Assembly (NCBI GenBank): GCA_030706745.1
Contig: JAUZNX010000001.1
Span: 372,001-436,000, forward strand
Source: Bacteroidota bacterium
GTDB taxonomy: Bacteria > Bacteroidota > Ignavibacteria > Palsa-1295
DNA length: 64,000 nucleotides
Direction of reading: 5' to 3'
Numbering within the stretch: the first letter of the stretch is position 1; every line of letters begins with the position of its first letter. The notes under the pieces were generated by a model that had not been told where the DNA came from, did no database searches, and saw only the letters and a program-made list of their open reading frames with translations. A program made the position numbers and the translations under genes. This document shows positions 54,222 through 63,974 of this stretch, one piece after another.

Positions 54222-57200
54222 CTATTTCACGACCTGGAATTTTACGACGCCGCCAAGGACGGAATTCGCAACGCGGACGTAATACGTGCCATTGGCGAGG
54301 CCAGAGCAATCGAGCGTGTAGCACAGCCCGATATCCGCTTCCGGTGTTGCATCATAAAGCGTAGCGATGTGCTGGCCGGTCGCGCTCACGACTTCCGCCA
54401 TGAATGGATTATCCGCCGGAAGCGCATCGACACAGATCAGCACCCGAGTCGTTGCTGGATTGGGATGGATTGAGATGTTGAGATCACCGATTCTCGCCGT
54501 CGTGGTCTTCGGGTGCGGTTGTGATTTCTTGTATGCGGTGCTGTCGTCAGGGTTTGGTGCAGGCAATGTGATCGTCCCACCAAACTGTTGCTGCTGCATT
54601 AGCTCCGCACTGGTGCCAGTGTCCTTGTTCCAGATGATCGTGATGTATCCGACACCAGAAGCAGTCGGCAAAATCCTGGATTGAATATGATACCCGACAC
54701 CCATCATAGTAGTATCATTCATATCGACTCCCGGATTTGAGCCACCGAATACACCCTGGCCATGGATGACAGCCGAATCGAGGACTTGGCTCACGAGTTG
54801 GCTTGCTGAGTCCTTGATAACGATGGAGTAGGAGATAAAATTAGTTGGATCAGGAAGCTGCGTCGAGAGTTGCGAGGTATCGACAAGAAGAATCCTCTTC
54901 ATGTCGAGGATCGCGCTGTCCATGGTTGTCGGGAAACAAGTTGTTCGCACAGTATCTTCCGTGACCGGCCATTGTGATTGCACGATCGTCGTAGTCGAAT
55001 CGTCAATCGAATCACCCTGGAACACTCCCGCAGGCGCATAAAGCCAGTTCACTTGTTTTGTGAAAGTCGAATCGGGATTTACACGCATCAATAATTTAAT
55101 ATCGTCGCTAGCCTGTTGAATGAGCGGTTGACAATACTTGCCCGTTGAGAACGTCTGAATGAGCGATGCATCCACTTTCGTTTCCACGGGAGGATTGGCA
55201 ACGATCTTTTGAGCGTAGAGCCCATTCGCGTCAGCAGATATGCTGCGGTACGCAATTGACCCGAGGTCCTTCGGAGCATTGGCCGGAGGAGGACCCGGAG
55301 GATCCAGCTCGTAAGGCAAGCTCACCGTTCCACACTGAGCATACTCTTCAAGGCGCTTGAACTGCCAGGAATTGTCGCTCTGATGACGATAGACAAGGAC
55401 TTGGTTCGAAAGCGTATCATTGAATACTACCTCCTCCAAAAGTCCATTGCCGCTAACGCCGCCGCAGAGATTTGTCTCGACACGCAGTATTGGAAGCGGA
55501 AGATTGTGAAACTCCGAATCAATAGAAGTAATGGTCGTAAATGTTGGAGGATTATTGAATGACTCAGGACTCGTCTCTTCGCGAATCAGAACCCGCCTCA
55601 CGTCACTCCAACAATTCAAGGCAGATTGCCCGGGAGATGTTGTAACTTGATTGCCAAGTACAGCGTCAATCGGCGTCTGGCCGCCGGAACAACCTGCCGT
55701 ATCCTGACCTTCCCACGTAACGATTGGCAGCGTAGACCCACCGGAAGGAGCTGGCTTGAGTGCAATGAACGGATGGTGATTCGAGCAATATCGAACGCCT
55801 TGCGAGATTTGATATGCAGGCAGCCAAAACCACGACTCGGGCGTCAGACCATTCATGAAATAGTGTTCGAGAGGTGCAACCATGATTGCAGACGAGCCTC
55901 CACTGAAGTCCTCTTCCCAAGCCAAATAAAACGTTTCATACGTTGGATTATGCGGGCCTTCGTTGCGCGAAGCAGATGTGACAAAGTGGACCTGACCGGA
56001 AGCTTTGCATTGGCTCGAAATCGGGCAATCCGGTACCGGGGTGGCAGTCCAATTACCCTGATAATAATGAATCTGGTAATTTGGAGCGCGCCGATAGGGC
56101 ATGCTCACAGCAGTGTATGAGACCAAAAATCCATCAATTGCCGGTGTGATAACAGGTGCAAGGACATCACGTCCATTGCCCGTCACCTCAGGCACTAACG
56201 TATGCCCATACCCAGGATGATCGGACAGTGGAACGGTCCCGGTGGGAGACCATGAAATGCCAGCATCCGTGCTTGTAAGGATTACCACCGTAATTGACCG
56301 TGGGGTAGTGCGAGAGATGTAGTCATCAGTTGAGTAGACGACTGCAATTGTATCTGGACCGTTGACGGTATTTGTATGGACATCCCAGGAGTGCTTGCTT
56401 GCAATCGTTGGATCGTGACCAAGAAGAGAATTGGTTGGAGTGTACAACGGTTGAGGTTGATAACCGAGATTACCACCGGCCAGCGTTTGGAAGACATCGT
56501 CCCCATTGCCAGCGGGTTTGACTCTACAGAAATTTATAGAACCGTTCGAAGCCCAGACAACCCCACGGTCGTTTGCAATCGCGCATCCGGGACCTTGCGA
56601 AGTAATTTCGCAAACTCCATGCCCATTGTTGTATCGCCACTTGTCCGTCCGGCCTACTACCAGACCCGTCGCAGGTGCGATACGGAGCAGAGTGCCCTCC
56701 CCTGGTTCGAGATCGACTCCAAATGCCGATGGACTTACAGTTGGATCGATATATTCCTGACCAACTGATGTCCATGAGGTTCCATTGTTCGTCGTCTTGA
56801 AGAGATTCTTCCCTCGAAGATCAGAAATCGTGTAAAATGTTCCAAAAAGGTATGAAGGAGATTTGGTTTGCCCAGTATAATCGGTCCAACTGCCTTTGAG
56901 TTGAACTGTTACACGGCGAGCGTCGATTGCGCCGAGTAATCCAATCGAGGCAGGGCCGGTTGCATCGACTCGAGAAATCGAGTGATCTGCGTTATAGACT
57001 ATTGGCCAGGTTCGTTTATTAGCCACCGTTACATAGACTGCGTTCGGATCATCAGGATCGTGGAATACTCCGATGTTATAGTACATGGAATCGGCGGGAT
57101 CTACAAGCGTTCCACTAATAGTGTCATTGACTGTCTTGGGTACAAGCGGCCATGTAGAACGATCCACTTTTCGACTTTGGATGACAGTGAAAGGAAAGAC

Positions 57201-60200
57201 TCCATCTCCTGTAGGATGTGGTCCTGCCTGAAGATCACCATGCGCCCAGTGATAATTCGGCAGTGTGTTATCGGCCAGATCGGAATATGAGAAGCTGGTT
57301 ATCCATTGCAGTTTCGCTAGTTCAGATGCTATCGGGGCAATATCCGCCGTCGAACGCTTTACCCCATCAGCACGGTCTTTCACACCGTAATAAGTCGGCA
57401 AGGAAACGACGTTGTAATACCATGGTGCTATTGGATTGGCATAATAAGGAGCATACCACCACGGATCATAAGTATGTGGTCCATGCGAGGGATAGTGGGC
57501 GTCAAGCATTCGATCAAATGCTACCCAATTATTCCAATTGTTAGCAATACAACTCGGCCCCTGGCAGCCAGGATTCCAGTGGGTTTGAGGGCGAGAAGCG
57601 TAATAGCTCTTTTTTGTTCCATCTTCAGCCGTTCCACTCGGGTAAGTTCCCAAATAAGCCCACCCATTTTGCATGGCCTTTACATATGCATCAAGCTTCG
57701 TTTCGGTGTTGTTTGGGGGCGGGCAGTTGCTAAACGCATCGACTTGATCTCCAGCACTTAGTAGCTTATTACTGCTACCCAACGGACCATCATATATATC
57801 ATAATCGCTCAATGTCGGTACCCAAAGATAGTCGCCACCGTTCCAAATGACATGGTCTGGGAAATGTGTTAACGGGTCATCAGAAGATGATCTAATAGGA
57901 GGAATAACACCGTCATTTGGGTGAAATGCGACTCCCGGTAATTCGGAAAAAGTATAAGTCGAGCCGCCTTGCGGAGTTACCTGGTCGCCATTGGTTACAT
58001 CCGCAAAACCACTGTTAACGCCATCTTCGAAATTCTTGCCACAGAAGCCGATGTTACTGCCTCCATCATTCCCGATCGGATTAAAAATGATACCTTTGGC
58101 TCCCCAAGTTAAACAGTCCCATGTTTCCTCACGGATCTCGGAGGTAGTGAGGGGCTCAATTGATCCGAACCTGAAATAATCACCAAGACTTGTCTCTGTG
58201 GGCTGCCAATATGCGCTTAATTGGCAATTCCCATGCTGATCGACAGAGACTGGCGTTTGATTTGTCCCGGCTTGGGTGCAGACAAAATACACGAAACTGC
58301 CACATCCCTTGTAATAAACGACATCACCCATTGAATATGATTTGGTCGGATCATAACTAACAGGAGGGGGCGGCGATGAACTCGCCTGCCATGAAGAGTT
58401 ACCTCCGCAAGTTGGAGGCGTATTCGTGTTAGTGCTCAAGGCAGTCCAATACACTGTCGAACAATTTGGGATCGGGTATATAACCCATGCACCTGGTAGA
58501 TACGTTTGAGTTGCGCTCCAGGTCGGGAGGACGCTCATGGCATTCAACTGATCGTATGTAAACGTGGTAGGTGGTGGTTGGCCATTTCTTAAGGCATCGT
58601 AGAGAACTTTTCGTAGCCCATCGCGAATCAGCGGCCAGGAAGCATAAGGTGTTTGGTCGTCAAATGTGGATGGGTAACTAAAGAATGAAGTCCACAATGA
58701 GGGCTGATTCGGCTGAGGGAATTTATTCTGCGGGTACGAGCCTTTTGCAGCCGATTGATTTCTAAAGCTCATATCTCTCGCTGCATTCTGATAATGCAGG
58801 GTATAAGTGGAGTAATCGTCTGAGTCACTCGATGCGCGAATGACAGTGTTCCCATATGTTCCACTTGGATTCGCGGCTGTAATCGAGCTAGCCGAATTCC
58901 AGCCGGTAATTGTGAGTCCTAACTCCAGGAAGTTAGTATGATTCTTAACTTCCGAGGGAATTGCATCTCCTGCGAACAGAAGCGGAGTAACCATTTGCCA
59001 GTATGTAAAATTAGCATCCGGTGCAGCAGGGGGAATCCCTGTCCATGTGGCTCCGCCATTGAATGCTTGCCATCTCGTCTTAAAGTCATGGTCCGGGCGG
59101 CCGCCAATTTGACTTCCGTATGAGAAAAATGGTCCGGTATTAAAGTACCAGTATCCGCCGCTCGAAAATCCAATTCCCTCCATTTGCAGTGGGGGCGGTG
59201 GATTACCGCCCGACTCATCTTCATAAACGGAACGCCACTCAGGAGGACCGCCGGTTTTTAGCATGTAAAAATTCTTAATGACCTTATCCCCGAGGGCCTT
59301 GGAATATTTTCGAAGCGCTTCGTTAAAATGTGTGAAGGCTCGGAAGGATGGAGTTCCTGTTTCGTTTCCGCATTTCAATACCTTCGTATGCGACCAACCG
59401 TTGTTGCCAATTTGTGTATGAATAGAGTGAAGAATTCCGTTCACGGAAGTGGGAATTTGGTCGCCATCAGAGAGCACGTTGTGGTCATCGAAATCGCCCC
59501 TGAACAAATGATCGGCATAATCTGAGCGCAGACGGACACCGCGAACAAAAATGCCATGCGCATTGACGCCTTTTAGGTTTAGTGCGATTCCGATTGGAGT
59601 CTTGCCACTTGTTTGAATCTTGATCCGCTTAATTGTGTATGGCGAAGGTGTAATGTTTTTTGTCGGATCGCTAAGCACGTTGCTTGGAAAATTCAGAATA
59701 TTTTTGTTCTCGTTGGGCAATGGTCTAAAGTTTCCGCCCTTGCCCGCATATAACACATCATTGATCGTAATGGGAATGGATTGCATGCCAGAGCCAGATG
59801 TCGTCGTAAAGCTCTGGCCACCATCGATCGAATAGGTATAAGTAACGCTACTCGAGTAATCAGACCATAAGATGGTCATCTCAAGGGCGTAAATCTCTGT
59901 TGTTGGATCAGTGATTGAGCTATAATCGGATGGCTTGATACGCGATACGAAGTCGATGTAAAAATAAGGCGCTTCAGAGTTCGAATAATTCACGCCCGGG
60001 AACGGCAGGATGTTGGTTTGAGACATTGGATTCCACGATGCATTGCTACAACTGGGCTGACTCTGCGTGCCATCTTGATTGCAGACCCAAAAGCTGAATG
60101 GACAATTTGGATCGGTTTGTGCTTGGACGACTGGATTCCCGGCGTTATACGTTCCCGAAGTAAATGCCGCAACCGATCCCGTCGGTTCGTTAAAACCCCA

Positions 60201-60722
60201 AAGGTAATAGCCGGCATGTCCTTGAGAACTAAGGTCAGCGCTCGTCGGACCAATCGACCACTCGTCATTTGAGTTTAGTGATCCAGTGCGAAGCCTCCAA
60301 CTTGACTGCAAGTCCCAAGCAGCATCACCGGATTCATTCGAGGCGAGATTGAAATCCCATTCTGCGAACAGCGGATTATACGCCTCGCCATTCGGAAAAA
60401 ACCAACCGAGCCCACCAGCGTCTATATCCTTATTCAGATAAGCTGTTTCTCCAGGAATCGTCAGAAGCTGGGGACTGCGGTCCGGATTCAGCGGTATACC
60501 ATCGAAATAGGTGTTAAGACCGAACTTCAGGAGTTCCTCGCTAAAATCACTTATCGTTCCGTTAAGACCAGTCCCAAACGATAGCGCGCCCAATGGGAAC
60601 ACCCAATCAGGAACTGGTGGTCTCGGTGTTTGGGCTCTGATGGATTCGACCTTTATCGTCGTTAGCGGAACGACTATTGCGATCATAATAGAAAGCAATC
60701 GAATATTGGATGTCCGTTTCAT
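54222..60722 (-). CDS. Giant T9SS-exported protein with chitin-binding-like modules
   Basis: 2166 residues; signal peptide ending IRAQT. Three CBM5/12-like (chitin-binding type) modules are seen at about 190-225 (FSFWVCNQDG), 725-775 (WSATQTYLPGAWVIY) and 780-840 (YDPTKSYSMGDVVYYKG), each ending in an aromatic SW/YW. A TIM-barrel-like region may follow (EETWDCLTWGAKGIIF near 880-900). BNR/sialidase-like Asp-box motifs occur near 1305 (TTNNGTSW) and 1480 (STDAGISW). The end (SIHPNPATTRVLI, VVSATGQHI, ANGTYYVRVA) is a T9SS type A domain. No certain catalytic residues. AT-richer by eye than most neighbours. It stands between phage capsid and connector genes. Confidence 0.93.
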   Translation of the reverse strand: MKRTSNIRLLSIMIAIVVPLTTIKVESIRAQTPRPPVPDWVFPLGALSFGTGLNGTISDFSEELLKFGLNTYFDGIPLNPDRSPQLLTIPGETAYLNKDIDAGGLGWFFPNGEAYNPLFAEWDFNLASNESGDAAWDLQSSWRLRTGSLNSNDEWSIGPTSADLSSQGHAGYYLWGFNEPTGSVAAFTSGTYNAGNPVVQAQTDPNCPFSFWVCNQDGTQSQPSCSNASWNPMSQTNILPFPGVNYSNSEAPYFYIDFVSRIKPSDYSSITDPTTEIYALEMTILWSDYSSSVTYTYSIDGGQSFTTTSGSGMQSIPITINDVLYAGKGGNFRPLPNENKNILNFPSNVLSDPTKNITPSPYTIKRIKIQTSGKTPIGIALNLKGVNAHGIFVRGVRLRSDYADHLFRGDFDDHNVLSDGDQIPTSVNGILHSIHTQIGNNGWSHTKVLKCGNETGTPSFRAFTHFNEALRKYSKALGDKVIKNFYMLKTGGPPEWRSVYEDESGGNPPPPLQMEGIGFSSGGYWYFNTGPFFSYGSQIGGRPDHDFKTRWQAFNGGATWTGIPPAAPDANFTYWQMVTPLLFAGDAIPSEVKNHTNFLELGLTITGWNSASSITAANPSGTYGNTVIRASSDSDDYSTYTLHYQNAARDMSFRNQSAAKGSYPQNKFPQPNQPSLWTSFFSYPSTFDDQTPYASWPLIRDGLRKVLYDALRNGQPPPTTFTYDQLNAMSVLPTWSATQTYLPGAWVIYPIPNCSTVYWTALSTNTNTPPTCGGNSSWQASSSPPPPVSYDPTKSYSMGDVVYYKGCGSFVYFVCTQAGTNQTPVSVDQHGNCQLSAYWQPTETSLGDYFRFGSIEPLTTSEIREETWDCLTWGAKGIIFNPIGNDGGSNIGFCGKNFEDGVNSGFADVTNGDQVTPQGGSTYTFSELPGVAFHPNDGVIPPIRSSSDDPLTHFPDHVIWNGGDYLWVPTLSDYDIYDGPLGSSNKLLSAGDQVDAFSNCPPPNNTETKLDAYVKAMQNGWAYLGTYPSGTAEDGTKKSYYASRPQTHWNPGCQGPSCIANNWNNWVAFDRMLDAHYPSHGPHTYDPWWYAPYYANPIAPWYYNVVSLPTYYGVKDRADGVKRSTADIAPIASELAKLQWITSFSYSDLADNTLPNYHWAHGDLQAGPHPTGDGVFPFTVIQSRKVDRSTWPLVPKTVNDTISGTLVDPADSMYYNIGVFHDPDDPNAVYVTVANKRTWPIVYNADHSISRVDATGPASIGLLGAIDARRVTVQLKGSWTDYTGQTKSPSYLFGTFYTISDLRGKNLFKTTNNGTSWTSVGQEYIDPTVSPSAFGVDLEPGEGTLLRIAPATGLVVGRTDKWRYNNGHGVCEITSQGPGCAIANDRGVVWASNGSINFCRVKPAGNGDDVFQTLAGGNLGYQPQPLYTPTNSLLGHDPTIASKHSWDVHTNTVNGPDTIAVVYSTDDYISRTTPRSITVVILTSTDAGISWSPTGTVPLSDHPGYGHTLVPEVTGNGRDVLAPVITPAIDGFLVSYTAVSMPYRRAPNYQIHYYQGNWTATPVPDCPISSQCKASGQVHFVTSASRNEGPHNPTYETFYLAWEEDFSGGSSAIMVAPLEHYFMNGLTPESWFWLPAYQISQGVRYCSNHHPFIALKPAPSGGSTLPIVTWEGQDTAGCSGGQTPIDAVLGNQVTTSPGQSALNCWSDVRRVLIREETSPESFNNPPTFTTITSIDSEFHNLPLPILRVETNLCGGVSGNGLLEEVVFNDTLSNQVLVYRHQSDNSWQFKRLEEYAQCGTVSLPYELDPPGPPPANAPKDLGSIAYRSISADANGLYAQKIVANPPVETKVDASLIQTFSTGKYCQPLIQQASDDIKLLMRVNPDSTFTKQVNWLYAPAGVFQGDSIDDSTTTIVQSQWPVTEDTVRTTCFPTTMDSAILDMKRILLVDTSQLSTQLPDPTNFISYSIVIKDSASQLVSQVLDSAVIHGQGVFGGSNPGVDMNDTTMMGVGYHIQSRILPTASGVGYITIIWNKDTGTSAELMQQQQFGGTITLPAPNPDDSTAYKKSQPHPKTTTARIGDLNISIHPNPATTRVLICVDALPADNPFMAEVVSATGQHIATLYDATPEADIGLCYTLDCSGLANGTYYVRVANSVLGGVVKFQVVK

Positions 60723-60756
60723 TGGAGTCGATAAGATACAGGTTGAGGTGTTTGGC

Positions 60757-62526
60757 TCATCGCATGACCGTTAGTCTCGTTTGTGCTTCATGCAACTCAC
60801 CGTGAACAACGAAAAAGTATGTGCCGCTCAGGAGATTGGAGAAATTAACCCTCTGCTGCTGGGTTCCGCCAAGCATCCGAATCCGTCCTCCTTGTACCAC
60901 GGTACCTAAAAGATCATACACTTCATATTCAGCATTCTCTGCTTCTGGCCAAATGATGGTTGCGACGCTCCATCCGTGCGTCGCCGGGTTCGGAGTGAAG
61001 TTTATGCCCGCGCCATCTTTTAGGGGTATGCTCCTGACATCGGAAAATTGTGGATTCAAATGTACCGGAATCTGCGTCGAGCCATGCATCAGCCAAATTG
61101 AGCCGACGGTTCGCTTGCCATTGGATAAATCGTCGGAAGATGTATAACCGGGAAGCCCCATTAAAATATCTTCCAGACTATCCCTGTCAGCTGTGAGTGT
61201 GTCGCCAAATGCACCTGCAGTTGACCAATCATAAATATCTATCTTGTTGTCTAGAGCGCGGCCCGTGATGTAAAAGGTCTGGGCGGCATATCCTTGATCC
61301 CCGCCCAATGTGTAAAAAACATGATTTCCTGTCCCAGTCAAATCGCCTGCGTCGGTAAACTGGCCCGGCCAATAAGTCCATCCAAATTTGGGCTTCGTAA
61401 TAACAAATGCTGCGCTATCGATCATTATCCGGTGCGAGCCGAAATCGGGACCGCCTCGGAAAATGAAAATACCATTGTTACTATCTGTTGTCGTGGGAAG
61501 CGAAACTACCAGATCGCTTGAACGATCGCTAGTCTTCTTGGGCAGCGCTGGCATTGCAAGAGAAGTGAAAGTCTCCAACCATCCTAAGGTAGTATCTCTC
61601 CATTTGGGATCGCCGGCGCGAGACCAAAGAGTGTCGTACAGGATTGAATGAAGCAACCTCTCCAAAGAGAACGGAGAGTCATTCTTATAAAAGAATAAAT
61701 TATGTAAATTGTCCGTAATAAGAAGATCATCTCTGCCTGTTCCTCGAAAATCACCTTGCAGGGTATAATGTGAGTTGCCGATATATGGCGGTGGCATTAC
61801 AATGGACGTGTCCTCGTGGGCTACACGATTTAGGGTGAGTCCAGATCCGCCCCTGAATAGAGCAAGGTATAGCGAATCTTTTGTATGGTCGGCATTGAAA
61901 GTAATAAAGCCCGTTACTACATCATCAACGGTATCGCTTGTAAGGTGAGCAATGTAAGCAGGATCGAAAATGCCGTCACTTCCGCCGCTACTTCCTTGAT
62001 CGCCATAAATATTAGGCTGGAGTATAGTGAACCGGGATGAATCATAATTTCCATCTTCATCAGCCCAGTAAATGCGCCGCCAATCTTCGTCGAAAAGATC
62101 GAGATGTGTACGATCGCGAAAATGGCCAAAACGGAGAACATGTGGATCAATCGACAAGGTTAATGCGATTGCCTTCAGTGAGTGTAAATCAAAGTTCGAA
62201 CCCGTTGAAGTCTCTTCCCAATCAACAAATGGACTTACATTCCCCTTGCCGAGCAGCATCTTACCAAACGAACCATCGGTCTTCGGTCCAAGATTATGAA
62301 GATAACCGCCGAGCCCTTCACCGTAGATATAGTTGCCTTCCGTGTCATGGGCGTTGCCGTAGATCGTATCGATCTCGCCCGACATGCCGATGTTCGGGAA
62401 ATAGCAATTCGAATCAAGCGAGGGACTTTGGAACGGCGTGTTTTGGGCGTGGGACTCCCCTCCTATAAAAAGGAACGCCATCAGGATAGCCAACACCAAT
62501 GACCGCCTCAGGGCACGTTGCTTCAT
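60757..62526 (-). CDS. T9SS-exported FG-GAP/VCBS-like repeat protein
   Basis: 589 residues from the ATG at 62526, which gives a signal peptide (RSLVLAILMAFLFIGGESHAQ region); the longer frame upstream runs into the capsid gene antisense and is not credible. The body has FG-GAP-like beta-propeller repeats (GDFRGTGRDDLLITDN, ITFNADHTKDSLYLALF, AGDLTGTGNHVFYTLGG, RSSDLVVSLPTT). The T9SS tail is NFTPNPATHGWSV, VYDLLGTVV, SGTYFFVVHG. It is 34 bp from the giant gene and surely in the same operon. Confidence 0.9.
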   Translation of the reverse strand: MKQRALRRSLVLAILMAFLFIGGESHAQNTPFQSPSLDSNCYFPNIGMSGEIDTIYGNAHDTEGNYIYGEGLGGYLHNLGPKTDGSFGKMLLGKGNVSPFVDWEETSTGSNFDLHSLKAIALTLSIDPHVLRFGHFRDRTHLDLFDEDWRRIYWADEDGNYDSSRFTILQPNIYGDQGSSGGSDGIFDPAYIAHLTSDTVDDVVTGFITFNADHTKDSLYLALFRGGSGLTLNRVAHEDTSIVMPPPYIGNSHYTLQGDFRGTGRDDLLITDNLHNLFFYKNDSPFSLERLLHSILYDTLWSRAGDPKWRDTTLGWLETFTSLAMPALPKKTSDRSSDLVVSLPTTTDSNNGIFIFRGGPDFGSHRIMIDSAAFVITKPKFGWTYWPGQFTDAGDLTGTGNHVFYTLGGDQGYAAQTFYITGRALDNKIDIYDWSTAGAFGDTLTADRDSLEDILMGLPGYTSSDDLSNGKRTVGSIWLMHGSTQIPVHLNPQFSDVRSIPLKDGAGINFTPNPATHGWSVATIIWPEAENAEYEVYDLLGTVVQGGRIRMLGGTQQQRVNFSNLLSGTYFFVVHGELHEAQTRLTVMR

Positions 62527-62607
62527 ACTCTTAAGAAGACCCGCGAGAGCGCAAAAGGTTACACCCCCTCGGCGCAAATGTACGGCAAAAATTTGTGACC
62601 TCATTAG

Positions 62608-62655
62608 AAAACCCTCCCCCGGCCCCTCCCGCAGGTACGGGAAAGGAGAAGAGAG
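62608..62655. repeat. GC-rich imperfect palindrome between capsid and T9SS genes
   Basis: The stretch aaccctcccccggcccctcc continues into gcaggtacgggaaaggagaagagagg; the core cccg/cggg and the flanking pyrimidine/purine tracts can fold. It resembles a dispersed intergenic palindrome rather than a canonical terminator and lies at the upstream border of the two-gene T9SS insert. Confidence 0.45.
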
Positions 62656-62660
62656 GAGTG

Positions 62661-63938
62661 TTAGGACGCTGACGTTGAAAGCACCGCAAGGTAGCCGGGT
62701 TGTCCGACGCCGAAAGCGACACGCTCTGTGAGTCGCAACATTTGGATGTCGTTGGTAAATGCGTTCACTCCGTCGGCAGTTGCATCGAACGAAATTCGCA
62801 TTTCCATGCCTCCGTGCTGTCCCATCCATGCTCCGGCCGTCTTGAAATTACCAAACACAGCGAATGGAGTAGAAGGATGACTTCCGGAATCATATCCATT
62901 GATAACGATTCCATTGGGCAGCACAACAACTGGGAATCCACGGAACGTCAAGCCACCGGCGCCTTGCAGTCCGGTCATTCCCTGGATCGGCGGGTTGTTA
63001 CTCTGCGCCAAATCCCAGAGGTACCGATTTTGCGAATCTTTCTTCTTCAGCAGATCAGTAAGCGTGTTTTGTTCGATGAAAAGAGATGCACCGCGTTGCT
63101 GTGCCGGTCCGATTGAATTGGCGAGAGTAATCAGGTCATCGAGCGTGATGTCGGTGTACTTCGTCTTGCCCGAAGTCGAAGAGCCGCCGAGATAGGTTGT
63201 GACAACGCTACTGGTGTTCAGGATGCCGGTGAATGGCGAGCCGGTGCCACGGAAGACCTGCGTATCTTCTTCTTGTCCGAAGACTTCGACGAAGATTTGC
63301 AGGATGGCTTTGTAGACATCGATGTTCGCGTCGTCGAGCAGTTCGTTCGATATGGGATAGATCGCAGCGAGCTTCTGCGCGGTGAGCGTGAGGCGTCCGA
63401 AGACGGCCTTGCTGGCAGCGATGGTGGCATTCTCCGCCGTCCAGGCAACCGAGGGCTTGCCCGTCAAGGTCGAGACATTGAGGACATTGGTTCGCATCTG
63501 GATCTGCCCGCAGAATTTGCGCGCAAATCCGAACTCGTTGAGCATGTAGAGCACATCCGAGTAAAACTCGGGCGGCACCAAATAGCCCCCAGACGAACTG
63601 GTACCCTCGAGTTGTGTCGCAAGGGTGCGAACGTATTCGGGTTCATACGACTGTTGAATCGATCGCAGCGTAGCATGGTCGTTCTGTGCGACGGCGTTGA
63701 AGAAGCGAAACGTCTTCAGGATACCATCGCGGCTGGCAGTCGGCACATATCGTTCACGGCCCTGTGTGTGCAACGGTTCTGGTGAAGCAGATGTCCGCAG
63801 CATGTCCCGGTTTCCAAGGGACGCTAGTGCAGAGCGATCGGGTAGAGCTTTGATTTTGTGGTCGAGGGCTTTATCGATCAGGGTGGAGAGTTCGTCACGC
63901 GTGGCAGTCAGGGTGTTGGTGGGTTCGTTGATTGTCAT
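62661..63938 (-). CDS. HK97-type phage major capsid protein
   Basis: 425 residues. A helical N-terminal scaffold-like (delta) region (about 1-105) precedes the HK97 fold: SSSGGYLVPPEFYSDVLYML, the N-arm/E-loop region with RTNVLNVSTLTG and VFGRLTLTAQKLAAIYPISN, ELLDDANIDVYKAI, FRGTGSPFTGIL, and the P-domain end (RISFDATADGVNAFTNDIQML, RLTERVAFGV). The pattern is that of phage capsids rather than encapsulins. The protease/portal/terminase genes normally upstream would lie beyond the right edge. Confidence 0.95.
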   Translation of the reverse strand: MTINEPTNTLTATRDELSTLIDKALDHKIKALPDRSALASLGNRDMLRTSASPEPLHTQGRERYVPTASRDGILKTFRFFNAVAQNDHATLRSIQQSYEPEYVRTLATQLEGTSSSGGYLVPPEFYSDVLYMLNEFGFARKFCGQIQMRTNVLNVSTLTGKPSVAWTAENATIAASKAVFGRLTLTAQKLAAIYPISNELLDDANIDVYKAILQIFVEVFGQEEDTQVFRGTGSPFTGILNTSSVVTTYLGGSSTSGKTKYTDITLDDLITLANSIGPAQQRGASLFIEQNTLTDLLKKKDSQNRYLWDLAQSNNPPIQGMTGLQGAGGLTFRGFPVVVLPNGIVINGYDSGSHPSTPFAVFGNFKTAGAWMGQHGGMEMRISFDATADGVNAFTNDIQMLRLTERVAFGVGQPGYLAVLSTSAS

Positions 63939-63946
63939 AATAGATA

Positions 63947-63974
63947 ATTGTGGAATGTAGATTGTGGAGAGTGC
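63947..63974. repeat. Heptanucleotide tandem array upstream of the capsid gene
   Basis: Units attgtgg, aatgtag, attgtgg, agagtgc (14-bp super-period), 8 bp upstream of the capsid ATG; weaker period-7 sequence continues toward 63936. Sixth locus of the heptad-array family in this window. Confidence 0.75.

Noticed and set aside
62526-62829. 101-residue N-terminal extension of the FG-GAP-like protein
   Set aside because: It runs antisense-free but over the end of the capsid gene, in another frame, and buries the signal peptide that begins at 62526.
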